In this document: piece by piece, positions 46,646-54,778 of the stretch
Position numbering within the stretch: the first letter of the stretch is position 1
Layout of the letters: the number at the start of each line of letters is the position of its first letter
Translations under genes and position numbers: made by a program
Source of the DNA: Collinsella aerofaciens
Lineage (GTDB): Bacteria; Actinomycetota; Coriobacteriia; Coriobacteriales; Coriobacteriaceae
Direction: 5' to 3'
DNA: 64,000 bases
Assembly (NCBI RefSeq): GCF_902364355.1
Contig: NZ_CABJDK010000005.1
Location: 11,595-75,594 of the forward strand
Notes under the pieces: generated by a model
Database searches by the model: none
What the model saw: the letters and a program-made list of their open reading frames with translations, nothing else
Told to the model about the DNA's origin: nothing

Positions 46646-47359
46646 ATGGCGGATTATCGCATCGTGCGCCTACTCGCAAAACTGGAGATCCCGCTGCTCC
46701 TGGCGGTGCCGGCAGTGATGACTGCGGCGTTGCTGGCGGGCATTGAGCAGGCGGCGCTTGCCATGCTGGTTGTAGTGGCGCTCGTGCTCGCACTGTTTTT
46801 TGCGGGCTATGAGACATCACGTCCAGGCCTGCGCCAGATCATGCCCACGCTGGTGCTGGCGGCGCTGGCCGCGGCGGGGCGCATCCTGTTTGGGCCCATT
46901 CCCGATTTTAAGCCCGTGAGCGCTATCGCCATTATCGCGGGTGCGACACTTGGCCGTCGCAATGGTTTTATGGTCGGCGCGTTGGCAGCGCTGACCAGCA
47001 ATTTCTTTTTTGGGCAGGGCATGTGGACGCCGTGGCAGATGTATGCCTGGGGTCTGGTGGGCTATATCGGTGGCGCACTGGCGCATGCGGGCGCGTTTGA
47101 CCGCGCCGATGGAACCGTGCGAATGCCGGCGCTGTTGGCGTATGGCTTTGCGTCGGGCCTGCTGTATGGCGTCGTGATCAACGCGTATGACATCATCGGT
47201 TTTGTGCAGCCGCTCACGTGGACGGGCGCCATAGCGCGTCTTGCCACCGCCGTACCGTTCGATATCACGCACGGACTCGCGACCTGCGTGTTTTTGGCCG
47301 CTCTGTACAAGCCCTGGTGTCGCCGCATCAACCGCGTCGTCGTGAAGTACGGGCTGTAG
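46646..47359 (+). CDS. ECF transporter substrate-specific (S) component
   Basis: 237-residue membrane protein with about six hydrophobic helices. AALAAAGRILFGPIPDFKPV followed by a Gly-rich segment (ATLGRRNGFMVGALAAL) is typical of S components of the ECF class. The ATG at 46646 starts just after the ATPase stop; a start at 46571 would overlap that gene. It sets the substrate of this transporter, which cannot be named safely; no riboswitch is visible upstream of the operon. Confidence 0.82.
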   Translation: MADYRIVRLLAKLEIPLLLAVPAVMTAALLAGIEQAALAMLVVVALVLALFFAGYETSRPGLRQIMPTLVLAALAAAGRILFGPIPDFKPVSAIAIIAGATLGRRNGFMVGALAALTSNFFFGQGMWTPWQMYAWGLVGYIGGALAHAGAFDRADGTVRMPALLAYGFASGLLYGVVINAYDIIGFVQPLTWTGAIARLATAVPFDITHGLATCVFLAALYKPWCRRINRVVVKYGL

Positions 47360-47404
47360 TGGTGGTTGCGTCGAGGCAAGAACCAATACTGTCTTGGTGT
47401 CATA

Positions 47405-47560
47405 TCAAAACTATGCCGGTTTACGGGGCTAGATTGGCACAGGCAGACCATACCGGCTTTTTTCGAAATGGAGCAAGCCGTCTACCTGTGGTTTTATTAT
47501 TTCGGAATTGCGTATGGTTGGGGGTTTGCGATTTAGCCCCGTAAACCGGCATAGTTTTGA
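47405..47560 (+). repeat. 156-bp MITE-like palindrome with perfect 27-bp ends
   Basis: 47405-47431 is the exact reverse complement of 47534-47560. The arm begins TCAAAACTATGCCGG and ends ACGGGGCTA. Inner stems include CCATAC (47448-47453) with GTATGG (47512-47517) and TTCGAAAT with ATTTCGGA. It begins 45 bases after the S-component stop. Confidence 0.75.
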
Positions 47561-47606
47561 AATGGCCGGTTGATAGACGGGCATCGTGGCCATCAAGAGC
47601 CAAATT

Positions 47607-47890
47607 GATCCGTTTTCCTCCGTCTCCAGACATCCCCGGGGAATCAGCTGAACCCGCCCGCCACGGAATCGGCCTATCTACTACGTTTGGCCCGACACCC
47701 CCAAACACAACCGCGTTTTATGAAAAACCGCAGGCTTTCTACCTGCGGTTTTCTTTTTGCGTTGTTCGCTGTGGTTGAGGGTAGTGGCTTAAACGTAGTA
47801 GATGGGCCAGTTTCGTGGCAAGCGGGTCGCGTGGATGCCCCCGCGAGGTGAAAATGGTCCGTTTTCCTCCGTCCCCGGGGGGGACCATTT
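47607..47890 (+). repeat. Second composite palindrome with flanking direct repeats
   Basis: GGCCTATCTACTACGTTT (47671-47688) pairs with AAACGTAGTAGATGGGCC (47791-47808), extended outward by CCCGC..GCCACG pairing. A terminator-like hairpin AAAACCGCAGG/CCTGCGGTTTT plus T run (47724-47757) sits in the centre. A 21-base direct repeat, key core TCCGTTTTCCTCCGTC, flanks the unit at 47607-47627 and 47856-47876. The second copy lies in an AAATGGTCC/GGACCATTT hairpin next to the xth stop. No gene seen in this gap. Confidence 0.6.
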
Positions 47891-47895
47891 GGGGG

Positions 47896-48714
47896 TTAGA
47901 GCTCCAAGGCGAGGGTGACGGGGCAGTGGTCGCTGCCGAAGATGTCGCCGCGGATGCCGGTGTCGCGTACGTTGCCGGCGATTGCGTCGCTTACCAGGAA
48001 GTAGTCGATGCGCCAGCCGGCGTTGTTCTTGCGGGCATTAAAGCGGTAGCTCCACCAGCTGTAGACGCCCTCGACGTTCGGATTTGCCGCGCGCCAGGTA
48101 TCGGTAAAGCCGGCGTCGAGCAGCTCGGTGAACTTGCCGCGCTCCTCGTCCGAAAAGCCTGCGTTGCCGCGGTTGGACTTGGGGTTCTTAAGGTCGATCT
48201 CCTCGTGTGCCACGTTAAAGTCGCCGCAGGTTACCACGGGTTTGCCGGTCTCGCGCTCGAGCGCGTTCAAAAAGCCGCGGTAGGCATCGTCCCAGGCCAT
48301 GCGCACGTCGATGCGGGCGAGTTCGTTTTGCGCGTTGGGCGTGTAGACATCCACAAACCAGAATTTGTCGAACTCCAGCGCGCAGACACGACCCTCGGTC
48401 GCGGCTTGGGCAACGAGCTCGGCTGCCTCGCCTTCACCGGCGTGGGGCAGCAGCGCGTCGGCGCGCAGCACGCGCAGCGGTTCCTGGCGGCTAAAGACCG
48501 CGGTGCCCGAGTAGCCCTTGCGCTCGGCGTAGCTCCAGGTTTGGTGATAGCCGGGCAGGTCGACCTGCACCTGGCCTTCTTGCAGTTTAGTTTCTTGCAG
48601 CGCTAGGACATCGACATCGAGTTCCTGTGCGATCTGGGTAAAGCTCGGGTCCTTTTTGAGCACGGCGCGCAGGCCGTTAACGTTCCACGAGGCGAAAGTG
48701 TAAGTCTGAGGCAT
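47896..48714 (-). CDS. xth: Exodeoxyribonuclease III
   Basis: 272-residue DNA-repair nuclease (AP endonuclease/3'-5' exonuclease). Typical motifs: FASWNVNGLRAV at the start, ALQETKLQEGQ with the metal-binding Glu, PVVTCGDFNVAHEEIDL and the C-terminal GSDHCPVTLAL with the catalytic Asp-His. Length is normal. Its start faces the divergent sirtuin gene across 114 bases. Confidence 0.95.
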   Translation of the reverse strand: MPQTYTFASWNVNGLRAVLKKDPSFTQIAQELDVDVLALQETKLQEGQVQVDLPGYHQTWSYAERKGYSGTAVFSRQEPLRVLRADALLPHAGEGEAAELVAQAATEGRVCALEFDKFWFVDVYTPNAQNELARIDVRMAWDDAYRGFLNALERETGKPVVTCGDFNVAHEEIDLKNPKSNRGNAGFSDEERGKFTELLDAGFTDTWRAANPNVEGVYSWWSYRFNARKNNAGWRIDYFLVSDAIAGNVRDTGIRGDIFGSDHCPVTLALEL

Positions 48715-48828
48715 GGTGTCCTTTCGACGGGGTTGGCAGGCTTAAGATTAACGCAACAGGGGCGGGGTGGGCTCCGTGGGCGACGGCGCAATCGCAGCCG
48801 CCCCGACCAACATGGACGGAGGACAAAC

Positions 48829-49581
48829 ATGACGCAAGCGATAACAGATCCCAAGCAGGCCTCCGCCGCGCTGGCGGAGCTGTTCAATACCCACAAGCGC
48901 ATGGTGTTCTTTGGTGGCGCTGGTGTTTCCACGGCAAGCGGCATTCCCGATTTTCGCAGCGTTGACGGCCTGTATCACCAGCAGTTTGCCTACCCGCCCG
49001 AGACCATGCTCTCGCACAGCTTTTACGAGACGCATCCGGCGGAGTTCTTCGACTTTTACCGCACCAAGATGATCGCGCTTAACGCTAAGCCCAACCGCTG
49101 TCACACCAAGCTCGCCGAGCTGGAGCGAGCTGGCAAGCTCGATGTCGTGGTGACGCAAAACATCGACGGCTTGCATCAGATGGCGGGCTCGCAGCGCGTG
49201 TTTGAGTTGCACGGATCGGTCCATCGCAACATTTGCCAGTCGTGCGGAGCGGTCTATAGCGCCGAGTGGATTTGCTCGCGCGAGCACGAGGACGCCGCGG
49301 GCGTGCCCGTGTGCCCCGCGTGCGGTGGTCGCATCAAGCCCGATGTGGTGCTCTACGAAGAACCGCTCGACGAGCATGTGTTGACCGGCGCCGTTGCCGC
49401 CATCGCCGCGGCCGATGCCCTCATTGTAGGCGGGACCTCGCTCGTGGTGTATCCGGCGGCGGGCCTTACACGCTACTTTACCGGCGATACGCTGGCCATA
49501 TGCAACCTTGCTCCCACCGATCAGGATGCAAATGCCGACCTGCTGATTTCTTGCGACATCGCGGCCGCGTTTGCGTTCTAG
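48829..49581 (+). CDS. Sirtuin (NAD-dependent protein deacylase)
   Basis: 250-residue Sir2 family enzyme removing acyl groups from lysine using NAD. GAGVSTASGIPDFRS binds NAD; TQNIDGLHQMAGS and the catalytic His in ELHGSVH follow. Zinc ligands are in CQSCGAVY and CPACGGRIKPDVVLY. The ATG at 48829 has GGAGGAC upstream; earlier in-frame codons have none. Length fits class III/U bacterial sirtuins. Confidence 0.94.
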   Translation: MTQAITDPKQASAALAELFNTHKRMVFFGGAGVSTASGIPDFRSVDGLYHQQFAYPPETMLSHSFYETHPAEFFDFYRTKMIALNAKPNRCHTKLAELERAGKLDVVVTQNIDGLHQMAGSQRVFELHGSVHRNICQSCGAVYSAEWICSREHEDAAGVPVCPACGGRIKPDVVLYEEPLDEHVLTGAVAAIAAADALIVGGTSLVVYPAAGLTRYFTGDTLAICNLAPTDQDANADLLISCDIAAAFAF

Positions 49582-49676
49582 CCCGTGTGCGCGGATACAA
49601 TAGAAAGACTGAGTGCAAAGCGACCCCGCTGCCAGCTCCCCAAGCTCGGCGGCGTGGGCATTTTAGGAGGATGTTC

Positions 49677-51407
49677 ATGGCGAACGACAGCAAGACATGG
49701 CGGTGCGGAAAGTATGAGCTCAGCTTTGACCGTCCGCGCATCATGGGCGTCCTCAACGTGACGCCCGATTCGTTTAGCGACGGCGGGGAGCACTTCGACC
49801 CGGATGCCGCCATCGAGTACGGCCTGGCGATGCTCGACGCCGGCGCCGACATCATCGACGTAGGCGGCGAGTCCACGCGCCCCGGCTTTACCCCGGTTAA
49901 TCCCGACGAGGAGGCTCGCCGCGTGCTGCCCGTGGTGCGCGCGCTGGCCAAAGAGGGCGCCATCGTCTCGATCGACACGCGTCACGTGGCGGTTGCCAAG
50001 GCGGCCGTGCGCTGCGGCGCCTCGATCGTCAACGACGTGACCGGCTTCACTGACCCCAAGATGGTCGAGTTTGTTAAGACGAGCACCTGCGGTGTCATCG
50101 TGATGCATGCCGGCGAGGTCGCCGCGCCTACCCGCACGCACGCAACGGTGCAGCTCGATACCTCGGCGGCGGCGTTTGTTGCCGAGAAGGCGCGCGAGGC
50201 GGCTGCCGAGGCCGCGCGTGAGGCCGAGAAGCCGGCTCGCCGCCGTCGCGGCAAGTTGCTGGGTGAGCCTAAGCCGGAGGCCAAGCTTCCGGGTGGCGTG
50301 GTGCAGCCCTCGTTGCCGTTTGGCGAACCTGAGCCCGCGACCGAGCCTGCAAGCGAGCAGGAGACGCCGGCCGCCGAGCAGGCTGCTGCCGCCGAGACCG
50401 TCGCGCCCGCGCCCGAGGCCACCGAGGCCGCATCGGAGCCCAATGACCGCCTGGCCGCCATGATGCGCCGCAGCGCCCGCCGCGAGGAAGCCTACGTGCC
50501 CACCTCGCAGCTCCGCCGCTTCACCCTGCCCGATTCGGCGCCCATCATGCGCCGCGTCATGGGCTTTCTGTCCGACCAGGCCCGCGCGCTCATCCACGCC
50601 GGCGTGTCGCGCGACCGCATCTGCATCGATCCCGGTCCGGGCTTTGGCAAGACGGCCAACGAGGACATCGTCATCCAGCGCGAGACTGCCAAGATGGCGT
50701 CACTGGGCTATCCGCTCATGTGCGCCGTATCGCGCAAGCGCTTTGTGGGCGCCGTCTCGGGCGTGACCGAGGCCGCCGAGCGCGATGCCGCTACGTTTGG
50801 CGTGTGCCTGGGCGCCATCCAGGCCGGTGCCAACATCGTGCGCGTGCACGACGCCGCGGGCTTTGCGCAGTTCCTGAATGGCTACTGGGCGGTTGCCAAG
50901 CCGCAGCCGCGCCGCGCGTTTGTGGCCGTGGGCTCCAACCTGGGGCATCGCTGCGACAACATCCGCGCCGCACGCGACATGATCGCCGAGATTCCACTTA
51001 CCTGCGTGTCCAACTCCTCCAAGATCTACGAGAGCGAGCCGGCCTACGAGACGCGCCAGGACGCGTTTGCCAACGCCGTCATCGAGATCAAGACCGAGTT
51101 GGCGCCGCTGGTGCTGCTCGACGAGCTCATGAAGATCGAGGCCGAGCTGGGTCGCGACCGCTCCAAAAAGGCCAAGGCCAACGGTCCGCGCACCATCGAC
51201 TTGGACCTGCTGTGGATGGACGGCGAGACCCACGGCGGCAAAAAGCTGCGCCTGCCGCATCCGCTGATCGGCGAGCGTGACTTTGTGCTGGTGCCGCTCG
51301 AGGATCTGATGCACGACCCGGCGCGGTTCTTCCGCTACAACGGCGTCGAGGTCAAGGAGCCCGAGGATCGCGTGGGCCATATCGTGGGCGAATTGGGGCG
51401 TATGTAG
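49677..51407 (+). CDS. Fused dihydropteroate synthase-HPPK with large DHPS insertion
   Basis: 576-residue bifunctional folate enzyme (FolP plus FolK). DHPS part: MGVLNVTPDSFSDGG (~23-37), DVGGESTRPG, SIDT, VNDVTG, VMHAGE (~142-147), then DPGPGFGK (~318-325) and SRKRF (~352). HPPK part: about 412-576, with FVAVGSNLG, SKIYESEP and GPRTIDLDLLW. Between VMHAGE and the DPG loop lies an extra ~130-residue Ala/Glu/Pro-rich segment (about 150-285) absent from ordinary DHPS. The ATG at 49677 has AGGAGG upstream. Order in the chain is FolP then FolK. The next gene begins right after the stop. Confidence 0.93.
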   Translation: MANDSKTWRCGKYELSFDRPRIMGVLNVTPDSFSDGGEHFDPDAAIEYGLAMLDAGADIIDVGGESTRPGFTPVNPDEEARRVLPVVRALAKEGAIVSIDTRHVAVAKAAVRCGASIVNDVTGFTDPKMVEFVKTSTCGVIVMHAGEVAAPTRTHATVQLDTSAAAFVAEKAREAAAEAAREAEKPARRRRGKLLGEPKPEAKLPGGVVQPSLPFGEPEPATEPASEQETPAAEQAAAAETVAPAPEATEAASEPNDRLAAMMRRSARREEAYVPTSQLRRFTLPDSAPIMRRVMGFLSDQARALIHAGVSRDRICIDPGPGFGKTANEDIVIQRETAKMASLGYPLMCAVSRKRFVGAVSGVTEAAERDAATFGVCLGAIQAGANIVRVHDAAGFAQFLNGYWAVAKPQPRRAFVAVGSNLGHRCDNIRAARDMIAEIPLTCVSNSSKIYESEPAYETRQDAFANAVIEIKTELAPLVLLDELMKIEAELGRDRSKKAKANGPRTIDLDLLWMDGETHGGKKLRLPHPLIGERDFVLVPLEDLMHDPARFFRYNGVEVKEPEDRVGHIVGELGRM

Positions 51408-52109
51408 ATGATCGAGATGAATGCTGTTGCCGCTGGCACCGAGCTCGACGCGGCGCGTGACGCGGGCCGCGAGGGCGTGTCCGCGGGCTGGTGCGCGTGG
51501 AGCGTGGGCGATGGTTCGCTGACGTTTTCGCTGGTTGTGCGCCCCGATGTGAACATGCACGCCTTCCACGGCCTGCCGTTTGTGGCCGCGATGGGCATGA
51601 TGGACGCGCTCGTGGGCACGGCTTCGACGCCGGGGTTGGGCCTTGCCGGTAAAGTGGGTATCCAGTGGCCGAGCGATATCGTGTGCGGTGCGCCTGCGTT
51701 TGAGACGTCGCTCGCGCGTGTTGCCGTGAACGGCGGTGCCGGTGCTGCGGGCATGTTTGCCGCGGTGACGGTTGATATTGAGCGTGCGGCGCTGGGTGAG
51801 CTTGGCGTGGATATGGCAGATGAGGCGCTGATCGAGGCATTGGCCGCCGCTGTGCTGACCCGCGTTGACGCCTGGGCGGTTGCCGCCAACACGCCGCAGG
51901 GCGCTGCCGGCCCGCTGGCTCCGGTGCTGGGTGAGTACTTCGATATGGTGCCGCTGCTGGGTCGTCAGGTTGCGGCGGTGTCGCCCAACGGTTTGCCGCT
52001 TGCGGTCGGTGTGTTTGCGGGCCTGGACATCTGGGGCCGCGCGACCATCAAGACCGATGCCGGCGAGCAGGAGTTTCCGCCTGAGGCTGTACGGATTCGC
52101 GGGCTGTAA
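51408..52109 (+). CDS. Biotin-protein-ligase-like protein, probably non-catalytic
   Basis: 233 residues. SLTFSLVVRPDV, KVGIQWPSDIV and the C-terminal VGVFAGLDIWGRATIKT follow the order of a BirA catalytic domain, including the WPxDI signature. However, the biotinyl-AMP loop GRGRRGR is replaced by DAGREGVSAG, and the usual KLAGIL lysine segment is missing, replaced by TSLARVAVNG. It has no N-terminal HTH domain. It starts at the base after the folP-folK stop. A true ligase seems unlikely; the role is unknown. Confidence 0.6.
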   Translation: MIEMNAVAAGTELDAARDAGREGVSAGWCAWSVGDGSLTFSLVVRPDVNMHAFHGLPFVAAMGMMDALVGTASTPGLGLAGKVGIQWPSDIVCGAPAFETSLARVAVNGGAGAAGMFAAVTVDIERAALGELGVDMADEALIEALAAAVLTRVDAWAVAANTPQGAAGPLAPVLGEYFDMVPLLGRQVAAVSPNGLPLAVGVFAGLDIWGRATIKTDAGEQEFPPEAVRIRGL

Positions 52110-52139
52110 CGCGAGGCGCCCGCGCTCAAAGATAGCGAT

Positions 52140-52184
52140 GACAACAAGACCCTCCTCGGCTGTGCCGGGGAGGGTCTTGTTGTC
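52140..52184 (+). terminator. Perfect 16-bp hairpin after the BirA-like gene
   Basis: GACAACAAGACCCTCC (52140-52155) pairs perfectly with GGAGGGTCTTGTTGTC (52169-52184). No strong T run follows. Confidence 0.7.
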
Positions 52185-52206
52185 TGGGGAATGGGTTGTC
52201 AGCACC

Positions 52207-52247
52207 CTATTCCTCAAAACTGAAAATCTTTCGATTTTGAGGAATAG
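52207..52247 (+). repeat. CTATTCCTCAAAA hairpin, copy 1
   Basis: CTATTCCTCAAAA (52207-52219) pairs perfectly with TTTTGAGGAATAG (52235-52247). Two more copies at 52293-52333 and 53565-53605 surround the DUF4143-type ATPase gene. Confidence 0.85.
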
Positions 52248-52292
52248 AATTAAGCCAGCTCGGCCTTTAACGAGGTATATTCGTTGCAGAGT

Positions 52293-52333
52293 CTATTCCT
52301 CAAAACTGAATAATTTTCGTTTTTGAGGAATAG
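52293..52333 (+). repeat. CTATTCCTCAAAA hairpin, copy 2
   Basis: Identical 13-bp arms (52293-52305 and 52321-52333), slightly different loop. It ends 26 bases before the ATPase gene. Confidence 0.85.
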
Positions 52334-52359
52334 CGATAGAAGACCGCAGGGAGGCACCA

Positions 52360-53556
52360 ATGAAACTCATCAATAGAACGTCATATATGGACACGTTGAC
52401 GAGCCTTATTGGCGTACCGGACATCAAGGTCATAACGGGCATTCGCCGTAGCGGTAAGTCAAAATTGCTCGAGGCCCTCCGCGATTACGTGGAGGCAAAT
52501 CTGTCCAATTCGAATGTCATCCATATCAATTACAACCTCGACGAGTTCGAGGGCCTGCTCGAATATCATGCCCTGCTCGCCTATGTGAAAGAGCATCGAG
52601 TGTCCGACAAGCAAAACTTCCTGCTTATCGACGAGGTTCAGATGTGCGACGGCTTTGAACGCGCGATCAACAGCCTCCATGCATCCGAGCAGTACGACAT
52701 CTTCATCACCGGATCGAACGCCTTTTTGCTGTCGAGCGATCTGTCGACGCTCTTTACGGGGCGTACGTTCGAGATCGAGGTTTTCCCATTCTCGTTTGAG
52801 GAGTATCGCCTCTATAGTGACGAGGGCGAGGTCGATCGCGACTTCGATGGGTACGCGAGAATCGGCGGTATGTCCGGCTCTTACCCTTATCCACTGCAGG
52901 AGCAGCGCTACCAATATCTCTCCAATGTCTTCAAAACGCTCATCGTGAGGGATATCGTGCAGCGGCATAACGTGAGAAACGAATCGGCACTGCTGCGCAT
53001 TGCCGATTACATGATGGACAACGTCTCCAACATAACGTCGGCACGCAACATTACAGATGTTTTGAATGCGGATGGGCTAAAGATTACGAACAAGACGGTC
53101 GGCACGTACATGGGGTACCTGTGCGATGCGCTTGCCTTCTATAAAGTTCGTCGGTACGACATTCGCGGCAAAAAATACCTTAAGAGCGGCGAGAAGTATT
53201 ACCTGGCAGACCACGCGTTCAAATACGCACTGCTTGGTACACGTGATATGGATTGGGGACGCGTATACGAGAACATGGTGGCCATCGAGCTGCTGCGCCG
53301 CGGATACGAGGTATACGTCGGTGTGCTCTATAAAAAGGAAATAGACTTTGTAGCAATCAAGCGAAGCGAGAAGCTCTACATTCAGGTGAGCGACGACATC
53401 AGCTCGGATAAGACGTTTGAACGCGAGATTTCGCCACTGCTGAGCATTGGCGATGCGTATCCCAAGATGATTCTTGCCCGCACGCATCACGAGGCCACGG
53501 ATCGCGATGGGGTGCAGATCGTGGACCTGGCGAGGTGGTTGTGCGGCGAGGCTTAG
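52360..53556 (+). CDS. AAA-type ATPase with DUF4143-like C-terminus
   Basis: 398-residue protein of the widespread AAA_14/DUF4143 group. Walker A is GIRRSGKSK near residue 28, Walker B FLLIDEVQMCDG near residue 88, followed by DIFITGSNAFLLSS and TLFTGR sensor-like segments. The C-terminal ~200 residues carry the DUF4143 pattern with a restriction-nuclease-like patch YKKEIDFVAIKR near residue 325. Function is not known; such genes are often accessory and repeated. Base use is more AT-rich than its neighbours. It is flanked on both sides by the same hairpin, suggesting insertion as a unit. Confidence 0.86.
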   Translation: MKLINRTSYMDTLTSLIGVPDIKVITGIRRSGKSKLLEALRDYVEANLSNSNVIHINYNLDEFEGLLEYHALLAYVKEHRVSDKQNFLLIDEVQMCDGFERAINSLHASEQYDIFITGSNAFLLSSDLSTLFTGRTFEIEVFPFSFEEYRLYSDEGEVDRDFDGYARIGGMSGSYPYPLQEQRYQYLSNVFKTLIVRDIVQRHNVRNESALLRIADYMMDNVSNITSARNITDVLNADGLKITNKTVGTYMGYLCDALAFYKVRRYDIRGKKYLKSGEKYYLADHAFKYALLGTRDMDWGRVYENMVAIELLRRGYEVYVGVLYKKEIDFVAIKRSEKLYIQVSDDISSDKTFEREISPLLSIGDAYPKMILARTHHEATDRDGVQIVDLARWLCGEA

Positions 53557-53564
53557 CAAAAATC

Positions 53565-53605
53565 CTATTCCTCAAAACTGAAAAATTTTCGATTTTGAGG
53601 AATAG
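53565..53605 (+). repeat. CTATTCCTCAAAA hairpin, copy 3
   Basis: Same 13-bp arms (53565-53577 and 53593-53605), 8 bases after the ATPase stop. Confidence 0.85.
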
Positions 53606-53640
53606 GATTGGCGGCTGGTTGCTGCGACCTGGCGTTTACT

Positions 53641-54414
53641 CTATCCCAGCTCCTGCATGCGGCGGTAGATTTCGCAGATGCCCTTGATGGTGAGTTGCCC
53701 GTCGACCACGTCGAAGGCATCGGTCGAATCGGCGACAATGCCGGCGAGACCGCCCGTGGCGATAACGGTGGCATCCTCGCGGCCCAGTTCGCGCTTCATG
53801 CGAGCGACCAGGCCCTCGGCCATGGCGGCGGCGCCCATCACGGCGCCGACCTTGATGCATTCCTCGGTGTCGCGGCCGATGGCGTGCTCGGGCGCCTCGA
53901 GCGGAACGCTGGCGAGCTTGGCGGCTCGGGCGGCGAGCGCGTCCATGGAGATGCGGATGCCCGGCGCAATCGCTCCGCCAATGTAATAGCCGTCCTCGTC
54001 GATGACGTCGATATTGGTTGCGGTGCCAAAGTCCACCACGATCGCCGGGGCGCCGTAGAAGGTCTCGGCAGCGACGGCGTTGGCGATGCGGTCGGCACCA
54101 ACGGCCTGGGGGCGCGCCGCCCGCAGCTTGGTCACCGCGGCCGTCTGTGGCCCAATGACGATGGCGTCTGCCGCGATGCGGTCGGCCACGGCGTGCCACT
54201 CGCGCGAGAGCTGCGGCACCACGCCAGCAAAGGCGATCGCGTCGACCGCGCCGAGCGAGAGGTCGTACATCTTAAAGAAGCCCATCAGGCGCACGTGGAT
54301 CTCATCGGCGGTGTAGGAGCGGTCGGTGGGCATGCGCCACGACTGCACCAGCTTGTCTCCGTCAAACAGGCCCATGGCCGTCTGCGTGTTTCCCATATCG
54401 ATAGCGAGCAGCAT
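53641..54414 (-). CDS. coaX: Type III pantothenate kinase
   Basis: First step of CoA synthesis. 257 residues with LLAIDMGNTQTAMGLFDGD at the N-terminus, IVVDFGTATNIDVIDEDG near residue 120 and GGAIAPGIRISMDALAARAAKL near residue 147, all typical of CoaX of the ASKHA fold. Length is normal. It converges with the ATPase gene. Confidence 0.95.
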   Translation of the reverse strand: MLLAIDMGNTQTAMGLFDGDKLVQSWRMPTDRSYTADEIHVRLMGFFKMYDLSLGAVDAIAFAGVVPQLSREWHAVADRIAADAIVIGPQTAAVTKLRAARPQAVGADRIANAVAAETFYGAPAIVVDFGTATNIDVIDEDGYYIGGAIAPGIRISMDALAARAAKLASVPLEAPEHAIGRDTEECIKVGAVMGAAAMAEGLVARMKRELGREDATVIATGGLAGIVADSTDAFDVVDGQLTIKGICEIYRRMQELG

Positions 54415-54551
54415 GTCTACTCCAGGTGTCGGCGTAAAAGGACGCGCACCATTGTATACGTGCCGTCGGCGGCGCTCGGCTGCGATTCGTTCACGGCGAT
54501 ATGGGCTGAGGGGTTTTAAATATGAAGGAATTATGCTCTACGAGATTTTCC

Positions 54552-54580
54552 TTGCCGTTTACCGAACTCCCACGTAATAT
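54552..54580 (+). promoter_or_regulatory. Promoter of the initiator tRNA gene
   Basis: TTGCCG (54552-54557), a 17-base spacer and TAATAT (54575-54580) lie 31 bases before the tRNA 5' end. Good match to a housekeeping-sigma promoter. Confidence 0.65.
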
Positions 54581-54611
54581 TCTTTCTTGCGCACATGAGG
54601 CGCCCAGACAT

Positions 54612-54688
54612 TGCGGGGTGGAGCAGTCTGGTAGCTCGCCGGGCTCATAACCCGGAGGTCGTAGGTTCAAATCCTGCCCCCGCGACCA
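54612..54688 (+). tRNA. Initiator tRNA-Met (CAT anticodon)
   Basis: 77-base cloverleaf with CTCATAA anticodon loop flanked by GGG/CCC, the initiator hallmark, and encoded CCA (54686-54688). The acceptor stem's first pair is U1.G72, a weak pair in place of the C1.A72 mismatch of E. coli tRNA-fMet. It is transcribed alone, with its own promoter and terminator. Confidence 0.95.
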
Positions 54689-54697
54689 AGAACTTGC

Positions 54698-54727
54698 AGC
54701 TCGTCGGCCTAGCCGGCGAGCTTTTTT
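54698..54727 (+). terminator. Terminator of the initiator tRNA
   Basis: AGCTCG (54698-54703) and inner CGGC pair with GCCG and CGAGCT (54717-54722), followed by TTTTTT. Confidence 0.85.
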
Positions 54728-54778
54728 GTTATTCCGGGACCGTGTTTTTCGGTCCAATTCTCAGCCTCTCAAACAAAA

